A DNA stretch of 64,000 nucleotides from CANJBX01 sp035556735 (GTDB lineage: Bacteria > Pseudomonadota > Alphaproteobacteria > Rhizobiales > Xanthobacteraceae), in the NCBI GenBank assembly GCA_035556735.1, contig DATMFF010000002.1:186001-250000 (forward strand), written 5' to 3'. Position 1 is the stretch's first letter. Each line of letters starts with the position of its first letter. The translations under genes were made by a program, and so were the position numbers. This document shows positions 1 through 6,481 of this stretch, piece after piece. The notes beneath the pieces were generated by a model, which was not told where the DNA came from, did no database searches, and saw only the letters and a program-made list of their open reading frames with translations.

Positions 1-1
1 G

Positions 2-121
2 CGGCCGGCCGCGCCGAATTTCATCTTCGACGAAGGCCTTGGCCTGAGAAAGCGTCGCCAGTCGCCGCGGCTTCGCCACATCTTTGACCACGATGACCGG
101 TTCGATTGGCAGTTCAGTCAT
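2..121 (-). CDS. Partial small hypothetical protein (N-terminus only)
   Basis: The reading frame starts at an ATG at 121 and runs off the left edge, giving 40 codons. The visible N-terminus begins MTELPIEPVIVV and continues into a basic, alanine-rich stretch ending in RRGRP. This loosely recalls small rhizobial DUF982-like proteins, but too little is present to assign it. A GGAG lies about 15 bases before the ATG, which is only a weak ribosome-binding site. It is divergent from the Crp/Fnr gene at 381. Confidence 0.35.
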   Translation of the reverse strand, partial: MTELPIEPVIVVKDVAKPRRLATLSQAKAFVEDEIRRGRP

Positions 122-293
122 GGAGGCACGCTCCGCATTGACGCTCTCGATGCCCGAGCAAAGACGGACTCAGGTTATTTTGAAATAAATTCAGTCCTAT
201 TGCCGGAAAACCAATGCGTTCGGCGGCGATCTTCACATTGCGAAGGAGCGATCGTGCCAAGGTTTTGCCCACTTGCGCAAACACCATGGTGTC

Positions 294-307
294 TTGATCG
301 AGATCAA
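294..307. promoter_or_regulatory. Perfect FNR/FixK box upstream of the first Crp/Fnr gene
   Basis: The sequence is TTGAT-CGAG-ATCAA, a perfect 14-bp palindrome matching the FNR/FixK consensus TTGAT-N4-ATCAA. It is centred about 80 bases before the ATG at 381, so it may mediate auto- or cross-regulation by the two Crp/Fnr proteins of this island. No TSS is known, so the distance to the promoter is inferred. Confidence 0.7.
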
Positions 308-380
308 TGAAATGAGGAAGACAGCATAAGTCGATAGCCTTGTACAAGCGGCGGCAGTCGCGTTCAAAGGGGAGGCAGTC

Positions 381-1079
381 ATGGGTAGGCGTGCGGCAAT
401 TCATGATCGAGCCTTCGATCGTGGCGAGTTCCATTCTCAGCTTGCGAAATGGCGAACGAGCGTGGCAGCTTCGAAGGGCCAGCCGATTTGCCAACCTAAC
501 CGATTGGCGGACTATTGGTGGCATGTCGAATCCGGCCTGGTCAGGCAGGTCCGCCTGCAAAGCAGCGGGTTGCGATGCATCCACGAATTTTTTCTGCCGC
601 ATGAGTGGTTCGTGTGCGACGGCATAAGCGAAGACACGGTTATTGAAGCTGTCTGCGACGGCACCGTACTCGGGCGTTATGGGCGCTTTGATCTTGAGCG
701 CCTTGCGGTGGAGGATGTCGCGATTGCGCAAATATTGCGCGATGCACGGAACCGGCAAACCGCCAGAGCAGAAGAGCATATTTTCAACCTATGGCACCGG
801 CGCTCGGTCGAAAAGGTGCGTGTTTTTTTGGATCAGATGAGAGCGCGCCTGCCGGCGAGATCCGATGGATTCACTCCGCTGCCCATGTCGCGATATGATA
901 TGGCTGATTATCTGGGTCTCTCCGTCGAAACGGTCAGTCGGGCGCTAAGCATCCTGCGATCCCGCCGTGTCGTAGAGTTCGATGGCGTTCGAACACTGAA
1001 AATTGCGCACGGTTTGGATGATCACTTCCCGCTTTTCGTTCCCCCCCCCCCCCGCGCGAGTGGCGCGAGGGTTGCCTAG
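381..1079 (+). CDS. Crp/Fnr family transcriptional regulator (FixK-like), copy 1
   Basis: This 232-aa protein has an N-terminal cyclic-nucleotide-binding-type beta-roll (about residues 30-120), a dimerisation helix, and a C-terminal winged helix. The recognition helix carries V182-E-T-V-S-R187, the E..SR signature of FNR/FixK proteins that read TTGAT half-sites. It lacks the N-terminal cysteine cluster of oxygen-sensing FNR, so it resembles FixK/NnrR-type members. Cysteines at 37, 66, 79 and 92 are shared with the second copy at 2079, apart from small shifts. The start at 381 has a GGGGAGG ribosome-binding site six bases upstream. The C-terminal tail is encoded by a run of 13 C bases (1041-1053), a slippage-prone tract after the DNA-binding domain. 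The ligand or signal is unknown. Confidence 0.9.
   Translation: MGRRAAIHDRAFDRGEFHSQLAKWRTSVAASKGQPICQPNRLADYWWHVESGLVRQVRLQSSGLRCIHEFFLPHEWFVCDGISEDTVIEAVCDGTVLGRYGRFDLERLAVEDVAIAQILRDARNRQTARAEEHIFNLWHRRSVEKVRVFLDQMRARLPARSDGFTPLPMSRYDMADYLGLSVETVSRALSILRSRRVVEFDGVRTLKIAHGLDDHFPLFVPPPPRASGARVA
1041..1053 (+). repeat. Homopolymeric C13 tract in the 3' end of the Crp/Fnr gene
   Basis: Thirteen consecutive C bases encode prolines near the C-terminus of the first Crp/Fnr protein. Length changes would alter only the last dozen residues. It could be a slippage site or a place where the assembly is unreliable. Confidence 0.8.
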
Positions 1080-1163
1080 TAAACGATAGAGAACTTCGAA
1101 CGAAATCGACTTGCAATTTTAGGGATGGCGCCGATTTTTTTTTGAGGGCGGGATTGCCGCGCC

Positions 1164-1778
1164 TCAAACGTCTGAATCGGGGACCCTCTCGATTTGGAGC
1201 CGGGCCACAATTCGGTCGATCTCTTGCTCCACCTCGGCAATCGGAAGCATTCCATCCACGGAGTGCAGAATGCCCTGCCTCCGATAATAATCGAGAAGCG
1301 GAGATGTCTGCCGTTGGTAGGTGTGGATCCGCGATCGTAGAACCTCGGCATTGTCGTCGATCCGACGCGGCTCGCGACACGCGACGGCATTCGCGTTTCG
1401 CGCGGCGATCCGCTCAACCAGGGCGTGGTCCTTTGCCTTCAGTTCGATCACTGCACCGAGCCCCAGACCTCGGTCCCTGAGAAATCGATCAAGGGCCTTG
1501 GCCTGAGCTATCGTCCGGGGAAAGCCATCAAGAATGAATCCGTTGTGGGTGTCGGGACCATCCAGCCGCTCGAAAACGATAGCCTGAACGATGTCGTCTG
1601 GCACAAGATCGCCACGCGCCATGGCATCCTTAGCGAGCGCTCCGACCGGAGCGTCCGATGCGACGGCTGTGCGCAGCAGGACGCCGGCCGAGAGATGCGG
1701 GATGCCATACTTTGCGGCCGCACGTTGTGCCTGAGTACTTTTGCCGGCCCCCGGCGGACCTAGCATGACGAGCCGCAT
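1164..1778 (-). CDS. adk: Adenylate kinase (short form)
   Basis: Adenylate kinase interconverts ATP + AMP and 2 ADP in the cytoplasm. The 204-aa protein has the P-loop G7-PPGAGKST15 and the AMP-site motif DGFPRT near residue 85. The LID segment is short (no zinc-finger cysteine quartet), ending in DDNAEVLRSR. An adk outside the ribosomal-protein operon suggests an accessory copy. It converges on the first Crp/Fnr gene. No FixK box was found in the 300 bases upstream, and the ribosome-binding site before ATG 1778 is weak (TGGGG). The sequence is somewhat divergent (NANAVACREPRR in the LID), but all core motifs look intact. Confidence 0.93.
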   Translation of the reverse strand: MRLVMLGPPGAGKSTQAQRAAAKYGIPHLSAGVLLRTAVASDAPVGALAKDAMARGDLVPDDIVQAIVFERLDGPDTHNGFILDGFPRTIAQAKALDRFLRDRGLGLGAVIELKAKDHALVERIAARNANAVACREPRRIDDNAEVLRSRIHTYQRQTSPLLDYYRRQGILHSVDGMLPIAEVEQEIDRIVARLQIERVPDSDV

Positions 1779-2078
1779 TGCAATAACCCCAGGTTTTGGA
1801 TTGCCTCTTGGCTTTTGGGCCAGGCAAAGCCGTTTGCCAACGATTGCCGTCAGGCATAACTTCGTTTCACTTTAATTCTCTTGCCCGGAGCCGGAGCGAT
1901 CGACGCCGTTAGATGGACAACCACTTCCAGCAGTCCTGAAACGGGAGTGCTAAATTTTTCCCTCTCGACCTCTTGAACCGCAAAACCGGTCTCCCAATTT
2001 GTCGGTCGCCGCCTCAATTCGGGTGGTCACTCCTTCGGCTCGGATAATGTAGTGATCTCTTGCATATGGAGGAATGCA
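1779..2078. other. Intergenic region between divergent adk and second Crp/Fnr gene
   Basis: These 300 bases must hold both promoters. I see no TTGAY-N4-RTCAA box, no clear sigma-70 pair and no reading frame with a ribosome-binding site. Confidence 0.5.
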
Positions 2079-2792
2079 ATGGAGCTCCGCGCTTGTCACG
2101 ATGGGATCGCCGAATCCGCGAAACGATCATATCGCCGCCACGCAAATCGGGAGCTGCAGGTGCTACGCGCGACCGTCGCGTGTGCCAAGGGGCAGGAAAT
2201 CTGTTCGCCGGATGCACTGAATGCCTATTGGTGGCAGGTGGAATCAGGCGCCGTCAGAAAGGTATTGCTGTTGCCGAGCGGACAACGATGCATTATGGAG
2301 TTTTTTCTTCCGGGTGACTTTTTCGTTTGCAACGCTTCGGATCGCGACGATGTCCTCGTTGAGGCGCTCTGCGATGGTACGATTCTAGGGCGCTACAATC
2401 GCGATGAGGTCGAGCGGCTCGCGCGGCAAGACGGTAGCATCGCCAGAATGCTACGCGAAGCGAATCTTCGCGAAGCGTTTCACATGGAGGCTCATATCCT
2501 CAATCTTTGGCACCAACGCTCCACCGACAAGGTGCTGGCTTTCCTTGCTCAGATTCAGAGGCGTCAGCGGCAGACGCCAAATGGATTCGTATCGCTGCCA
2601 ATGAACCGTAACGATATTGCAGACTACCTTGGGCTTTCCGTCGAAACGGTAAGCCGCGCGCTGACGGAGTTGAAGCAACGTGGCATTCTTGAATTCGGCG
2701 GAACACGCCAATTGAAGATCGCGCGCCCCTCGGACAGCTTGCTTTCGTTGCCTCTCTATGCAGACAGCGATCAACTTACGACCGCAGCTTGA
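2079..2792 (+). CDS. Crp/Fnr family transcriptional regulator (FixK-like), copy 2
   Basis: This 237-aa paralogue of the regulator at 381 shares the motif order YWWxVESG, RCIxEFFLP, CDGTxLGRY, HIxNLWHxRS and the C-terminal ADYLGLSVETVSRAL helix-turn-helix. The FNR-type contact residues E189, S192 and R193 predict TTGAT/TTGAC half-sites. The ATG at 2079 is chosen because GGAGG lies eight bases upstream; a longer frame from 2052 has no ribosome-binding site. It has no N-terminal Fe-S cysteine cluster. The paired regulators and the five boxes in this island suggest that they control it. The input signal is unknown. Confidence 0.9.
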   Translation: MELRACHDGIAESAKRSYRRHANRELQVLRATVACAKGQEICSPDALNAYWWQVESGAVRKVLLLPSGQRCIMEFFLPGDFFVCNASDRDDVLVEALCDGTILGRYNRDEVERLARQDGSIARMLREANLREAFHMEAHILNLWHQRSTDKVLAFLAQIQRRQRQTPNGFVSLPMNRNDIADYLGLSVETVSRALTELKQRGILEFGGTRQLKIARPSDSLLSLPLYADSDQLTTAA

Positions 2793-2812
2793 ACAAGTGT
2801 CGGGGGGACCAA

Positions 2813-2826
2813 GCCGCTTTTGCGGC
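2813..2826 (+). terminator. Short hairpin after the second Crp/Fnr gene
   Basis: GCCGC-TTTT-GCGGC forms a 5-bp stem 20 bases after the stop codon, followed by GGCCTTT. It is a weak intrinsic-terminator candidate. Confidence 0.4.
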
Positions 2827-2865
2827 GGCCTTTCGCCGAGCTGCGCTATTCTTAGGCGAAGCCAT

Positions 2866-2988
2866 TCATAGGCGAACGGCTTCTGTCCTGAATACTTGAT
2901 CCACGGTCTTTTGAGCCGGCGCAAGAACAAAATGGGCCACGAGCGCCAAGATGACGGCAGCTGCGACCGCGCATAGAAATGCGCGCAT
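2866..2988 (-). CDS. 40-aa single-pass membrane micropeptide
   Basis: The frame starts at ATG 2988 with a very good ribosome-binding site (AAGGAGAG, seven bases before the start) and stops with TGA after 40 codons. The peptide begins MRAFLCAVAAAVILALVAHF, one hydrophobic helix (about residues 3-23), followed by a short polar tail APAQKTVDQVF and a basic end. It is probably inner-membrane with a short exposed tail, or an uncleaved signal-like peptide. It lies downstream of the BON gene in the same direction, separated by a hairpin at 3035-3062. No family is recognised. The strong ribosome-binding site is the main evidence that it is real. Confidence 0.6.
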   Translation of the reverse strand: MRAFLCAVAAAVILALVAHFVLAPAQKTVDQVFRTEAVRL

Positions 2989-3034
2989 TATTACTCTCCT
3001 TCAAATAAAATAGGATTGGTTGTTGAGCCGCTTG

Positions 3035-3062
3035 GAGGGCGGCGGAGCGAGCCACCGCCCTC
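3035..3062 (-). terminator. Hairpin between BON gene and 40-aa gene
   Basis: GAGGGCGG-type arms of 11 bp (3035-3045 and 3052-3062, one G-U pair on the minus strand) flank a six-base loop just after the BON gene stop. There is no U-tract. It could terminate or attenuate transcription into the 40-aa gene. Confidence 0.5.
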
Positions 3063-3077
3063 TTGCTTGAACTTGGC

Positions 3078-3731
3078 CTACGGACTGACGACAATGCGGT
3101 TGTCCACCTTGGTAACACCCGGTGCGGCCCACGCTTGCCGCCCCGCCTCCTCTCGCTCCGCCCACGACCGCACGGTTCCTTTGAGGATCACCTCGCTGCC
3201 ATCGGCCTCCACAGTAATCCGTTTGGCGTCGATCTCGGCGCTGCGCGTGAACGCATCTTCGATCTTGCGTTTGATCTCCGACGGTTGCACGCGCGGCTTG
3301 ATAACAATCGAGTTGATCACGCCACGGACACCCTTGAGCCGGCGCACCGCCGATTCCGCCGTGCTTTTCTGATAGTACCACTCGACATTGCCTTCGAGGG
3401 TAATCCAACCGTTCTTGACCACCACCCGGATGTCTTCGGACGATAGCGGAAGCTGGTTCTTGATCGCGGAAACCGCATCGCGTGCGATATCCGGATCGGG
3501 ACGTTCATCGACGCCCGGGAGGCGGACCTCCAGATCGTTGGCGATGCCCTTGACGCCGGACACGCGCTTGGCGGCTACCTCAGCCTCGTACTTGTCGCTC
3601 CAGCTTTTGACGAATCCAGCCAGAGTCACGACCCCCTGCTTGACGGAGACCGCGATGTCGGTTGCGTCAAGATCGGGGTCCCATTGCAGTTCATCTTTCA
3701 CGTCGCGTTCGATTTCGTTGTCTGTGCGCAT
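3078..3731 (-). CDS. Triple BON-domain protein, copy 1
   Basis: The 217-aa protein consists of three consecutive BON domains (about residues 5-75, 80-145 and 150-217). Each has the GVVTLxG / GWITLEG / SEVILKG beta-strand core and a V.GV..V.N turn. BON domains bind phospholipid or surface structures in OsmY-like stress proteins. There is no signal peptide, so this copy appears cytoplasmic or membrane-peripheral. ATG 3731 is chosen over an upstream frame because TTTGGAG lies six bases before it. A TTGAC-N4-GTCAA box lies 90 bases upstream (3821), shared with the divergent kinase gene. A paralogue with the same layout is at 12897, also with a box. Confidence 0.88.
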   Translation of the reverse strand: MRTDNEIERDVKDELQWDPDLDATDIAVSVKQGVVTLAGFVKSWSDKYEAEVAAKRVSGVKGIANDLEVRLPGVDERPDPDIARDAVSAIKNQLPLSSEDIRVVVKNGWITLEGNVEWYYQKSTAESAVRRLKGVRGVINSIVIKPRVQPSEIKRKIEDAFTRSAEIDAKRITVEADGSEVILKGTVRSWAEREEAGRQAWAAPGVTKVDNRIVVSP

Positions 3732-3820
3732 TGTCATCTCCAAATCTCTGATCACTGATCCCGTCTCCACAGAAACGGACCATCACATCTCGAATTGTTC
3801 GCGGCACGATCTATTTCGCA

Positions 3821-3834
3821 TTGACCGCCGTCAA
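3821..3834. promoter_or_regulatory. FixK/FNR-like box between divergent BON and kinase genes
   Basis: TTGAC-CGCC-GTCAA is a perfect inverted repeat differing from the FNR consensus only at the last base of each half-site. It lies 90 bases before the BON start and 76 before the kinase start, so it could serve both. Confidence 0.65.
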
Positions 3835-3909
3835 TTTCCTGGCCGGGTCTGCGCTCTATCGTGATTTGAACCCTCGGAGACAGGGTCGGTCGGAAACAGA
3901 GTCGATCGT

Positions 3910-4629
3910 ATGAATCCCGCAGATTCCAGCAGCGACTGTAAGGGAGGTGCTTACGATCGCACTCGAATTATCGAGTTCCAATCCGCCTTGCTTGCCATGG
4001 CGAGTCACGATCTCCGACAGCCACTTCAAGTCATTTTGGGCACCCACCGATGGCTTGCCCGTCGCCTTACCGGAGAGGAGCGTCAGTATTTGACTTACGG
4101 TGACCGCGCAGCTGCCGAAATTGTCGATAAGCTCGATCGCATCACGGAGGCATTGCGCGTCTGCGAAACCACTGGGTCGCTCCCGCTGGCCAGCGTCGAA
4201 CTCAATTCGATGCTTCAAGATATTGAGCGAGAGTTTTGCGAACCGGCTCTGCACAAGGGTGTGGTTCTTCGGATTGTCCCAACAAGTGTTCGGATTATGA
4301 GCCATGCGACGCTGCTGGGAAGCATAATTCGGAATCTTGTGCGAAACGCCATGAATGCAACGTCAAGAGACGGGCACGTTCTCGTTGGCTGCCGCCGTCG
4401 AGGAACGCTATGCCGCATTGAAGTGTGGGATACCGGTTGTGGAATACCTCCGGACTCCTTCAGCAAGCTGTTCGTTGCATTTCAACGGCTGGAATCAAGC
4501 CCGTCGAACGGATTGGGGCTGGGGCTCTACATTGTTAAGCGAGCCGCCGATGCTCTCGGGCATAGAATTGATGTTCAGTCGTGCTTCGGACGCGGCTCTT
4601 GCTTTTCAATCTCAGCGCAAGTTGCATGA
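3910..4629 (+). CDS. Soluble sensor-less histidine kinase
   Basis: The 239-aa protein has only the transmitter module. The HisKA helix carries the phospho-acceptor in SHDLRQPLQ (H33); the HATPase_c domain has the N-box around N146, the G1 box DTGCGIP (174-180) and the G2 box GLGLGL (201-206). No transmembrane helix or recognisable input domain precedes it, and no response regulator is adjacent, so partners must lie elsewhere. Its TGA overlaps the ATG of the dehydrogenase downstream (ATGA), implying translational coupling. A FixK-like box at 3821 precedes it. The ribosome-binding site is weak (GGAAACAG). Confidence 0.88.
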   Translation: MNPADSSSDCKGGAYDRTRIIEFQSALLAMASHDLRQPLQVILGTHRWLARRLTGEERQYLTYGDRAAAEIVDKLDRITEALRVCETTGSLPLASVELNSMLQDIEREFCEPALHKGVVLRIVPTSVRIMSHATLLGSIIRNLVRNAMNATSRDGHVLVGCRRRGTLCRIEVWDTGCGIPPDSFSKLFVAFQRLESSPSNGLGLGLYIVKRAADALGHRIDVQSCFGRGSCFSISAQVA

Positions 4630-5429
4630 CGATCGGTCTGGGCCCCCTCCAGTTGGACGCAAACGCTTTGGATATCCGCGACAAAACCTTCATTATCACC
4701 GGCGCCGGTCAAGGAATCGGCCGCCAAATGGCCAAGACCTTGACGCGGCACAAAGCAAATCTCGCGATCATCGATCGTGACGCTTCCACACTGGAGGAGA
4801 CGCTGGAGCAATGTGCGGGTTGGGGCGGCATGATCAAATCTTTCAGGCTTGATGTCGCCGACGAACCGGCAGTTGAAGCCGCGTTCCGCAGCATCCGCCT
4901 TGCATTTGGCGCCGTCGATGGATTGATCAACAACGCAGGCGTGGTGAGCGATGCGCTTCTGGTCAAGGCCATCGACCACAAGGTGCAGCATAAAATGTCG
5001 CTCGCAGAGTTCAACAAGGTGATCGCCGTCGATCTTATCGGCGTGTTCCTGTGCGGGCGAGAAGCTGCCCTTCACATGATCGAGGGCCAACGCAACGGGG
5101 TAATCATTAATGTTTCGAGCATTTCTCGCTACGGTAATGTGGGACAAACCAACTACTCGGCCGCCAAGGCAGGCGTGGCGGCCATGACCGTGACGTGGGC
5201 AAAAGAACTGGCGCGCCATAACATTCGCGTTGCCGGTATCGCGCCCGGTTTCGTCGATACAAGAATGGTGGCCGGTATCCCATCGAAAATAAGAGAAAAG
5301 ATTGTTTCAGGAATACCATTGCGGCGTTTAGCAACTCCCGAGGAAATATGTCATGCGGCAATGTTTATCTTACAGAACGACTATTTCAACGGTCGCGTTC
5401 TGGAGGTCGATGGCGGATTACGCTTATGA
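4626..5429 (+). CDS. Short-chain dehydrogenase/reductase (SDR)
   Basis: This is an NAD(P)-dependent oxidoreductase of the classical SDR family, 267 aa. It shows the nucleotide-binding TGAGQGIG (25-32), INNAG (101-105), the catalytic Ser near 165, Y177 and K181 (YSAAK), and the PG.V.T segment. The start at 4626 is chosen because it overlaps the kinase stop codon (ATGA); the frame stays open upstream, but only inside the kinase gene. FabG-like enzymes reduce 3-ketoacyl thioesters; here the substrate cannot be told. Coupling to a histidine kinase is unusual. Confidence 0.88.
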   Translation: MTIGLGPLQLDANALDIRDKTFIITGAGQGIGRQMAKTLTRHKANLAIIDRDASTLEETLEQCAGWGGMIKSFRLDVADEPAVEAAFRSIRLAFGAVDGLINNAGVVSDALLVKAIDHKVQHKMSLAEFNKVIAVDLIGVFLCGREAALHMIEGQRNGVIINVSSISRYGNVGQTNYSAAKAGVAAMTVTWAKELARHNIRVAGIAPGFVDTRMVAGIPSKIREKIVSGIPLRRLATPEEICHAAMFILQNDYFNGRVLEVDGGLRL

Positions 5430-5457
5430 TTTGATCGAGGTGGCGAAAACGATCTTA

Positions 5458-5471
5458 TTGACAACTGTCAA
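5458..5471. promoter_or_regulatory. FixK/FNR-like box upstream of a 74-aa gene
   Basis: TTGAC-AACT-GTCAA is a perfect inverted repeat. It lies 57 bases before the ATG at 5529, a distance compatible with class II activation. Confidence 0.6.
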
Positions 5472-5528
5472 GGCGAACTCTTGCACCATTTTCAGAATGT
5501 TATCCTGAACAGTCACGGAGACGCACCA

Positions 5529-5753
5529 ATGCCGACGCAAGCCGAAATTGAGGCCGCAGCCCGCGTGCTCTGTCGAATGGCCTATTTTCAAATTCCCGCG
5601 AACGAGAGAGTTTGCAGCGCCGATCAATGGCCGGATGAAAATGTCGTAGATAACAGGCAGCGTGACCGCGCCACGCCATATAAGCGGTGGGAGACATTTA
5701 TTCACGAGGCACGGCTTGTGCTTGAAGCCGCCGAGAATGTGAAGGAGACCTGA
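5529..5753 (+). CDS. Small uncharacterised protein behind a FixK-like box
   Basis: This 74-aa acidic protein begins MPTQAEIEAAARVLCRMAYF and has a WxxFIHEARLVLEAAE helix near the end. It has no signal peptide or membrane segment. ATG 5529 is preferred over an in-frame ATG at 5481, which lies only ten bases from the box and lacks a ribosome-binding site. The upstream GGAG is eleven bases from the start. I do not recognise a family. The dedicated FixK-like box and the neighbourhood suggest a stress-induced small protein. Confidence 0.6.
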   Translation: MPTQAEIEAAARVLCRMAYFQIPANERVCSADQWPDENVVDNRQRDRATPYKRWETFIHEARLVLEAAENVKET

Positions 5754-5934
5754 TTTCACAGCGCTGCTGAAGGCAACCGCTTCCGATGACATGCGATGAA
5801 GCCGCGAGTGAAAGAACTGGCGTGACGAATGGCTCGGGGGCAGAGTCCTACTGAGTGCGTCGGGCCAGTCCGACGGGGCAATAGGCGATTTCGCAGACAA
5901 TGATCGGGGATGCTTACCGCCTGGGAGACGCCAG

Positions 5935-6381
5935 ATGACGAAGATCAAAATTCCACATGACGCATTCGTCTTCGTCGGCGACGGTCATAAAGCTCTTTTT
6001 TTGAGAAACGCAGGCGATGAGCAATATTTGAACTTGAAGACGGAGCGCGTATTTGTCGACGACAACCCCCCGGCGCACGAGCAGGGCCGAGATCGGGCTG
6101 GGCGCGTTTTTAAGCGCGCTCGCACAAATTTACGGAGCGCTGTGGCACAGACCGACTGGCACGAACTCGAAGAGCATCGCTTCGCGAAGCGAGTCGCAGC
6201 GGCCGTAGAAAGTCTGATACGTGAGCACAAGGTAAGAGCATTGGTGATTGTTGCCCCGCCACGGACGCTGGCAGATTTGCGCGCGGCGTTCCATCCTGAT
6301 GTGAGAGGCCGTATCATCGCCGAAATCGGAAAGGATCTGACCAAATGCCCTATCTATGAGATCGAGAAACATCTGGAGTGA
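5935..6381 (+). CDS. Host attachment family protein
   Basis: The 148-aa protein matches the host-attachment family (Pfam Host_attach). It shows the HDAFVFVGDGHKALFL start, the HELEEHRFAKRVAAAVE helix, the central strand LVIVAPPRTLADLR and the terminal EIGKDLTK...IYEIEKHL. The family is named after a plant-attachment phenotype, but its fold resembles eRF1/archaeal-type domains and its biochemical role is unclear. ATG 5935 follows GGGAG by seven bases. It is cytoplasmic and stands alone between the small box-controlled gene and the large synthetase. Confidence 0.88.
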   Translation: MTKIKIPHDAFVFVGDGHKALFLRNAGDEQYLNLKTERVFVDDNPPAHEQGRDRAGRVFKRARTNLRSAVAQTDWHELEEHRFAKRVAAAVESLIREHKVRALVIVAPPRTLADLRAAFHPDVRGRIIAEIGKDLTKCPIYEIEKHLE

Positions 6382-6481
6382 CTTCGGGTTCGCCGACCGA
6401 TGCCCCGTTGTGTGCTGGGTCCTCGCTGATAAAATTGACATCGAAGACAAGGGCGAGATTTGACATGGGTGAAAGCGCGGC

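Noticed and set aside
114..779. A 221-codon minus-strand frame over the first Crp/Fnr gene
   Set aside because: Antisense to a gene with clear HTH and ribosome-binding site; no family similarity.
1135..1163. T9 run with adjacent inverted repeat between crp and adk as a classical terminator
   Set aside because: The T-run is on the wrong side of the stem for the plus-strand gene, and gives an A-run for the minus-strand gene.
3298..3311. TTGAT-AACA-ATCGA, a near match to the FNR box
   Set aside because: It lies within the BON coding sequence with one half-site mismatch and no gene start nearby.
6460..6473. TTGAC-ATGG-GTGAA before the acyl-CoA synthetase gene
   Set aside because: Right half-site deviates (GTGAA) and it lies only nine bases before the start codon, too close for an activator site.
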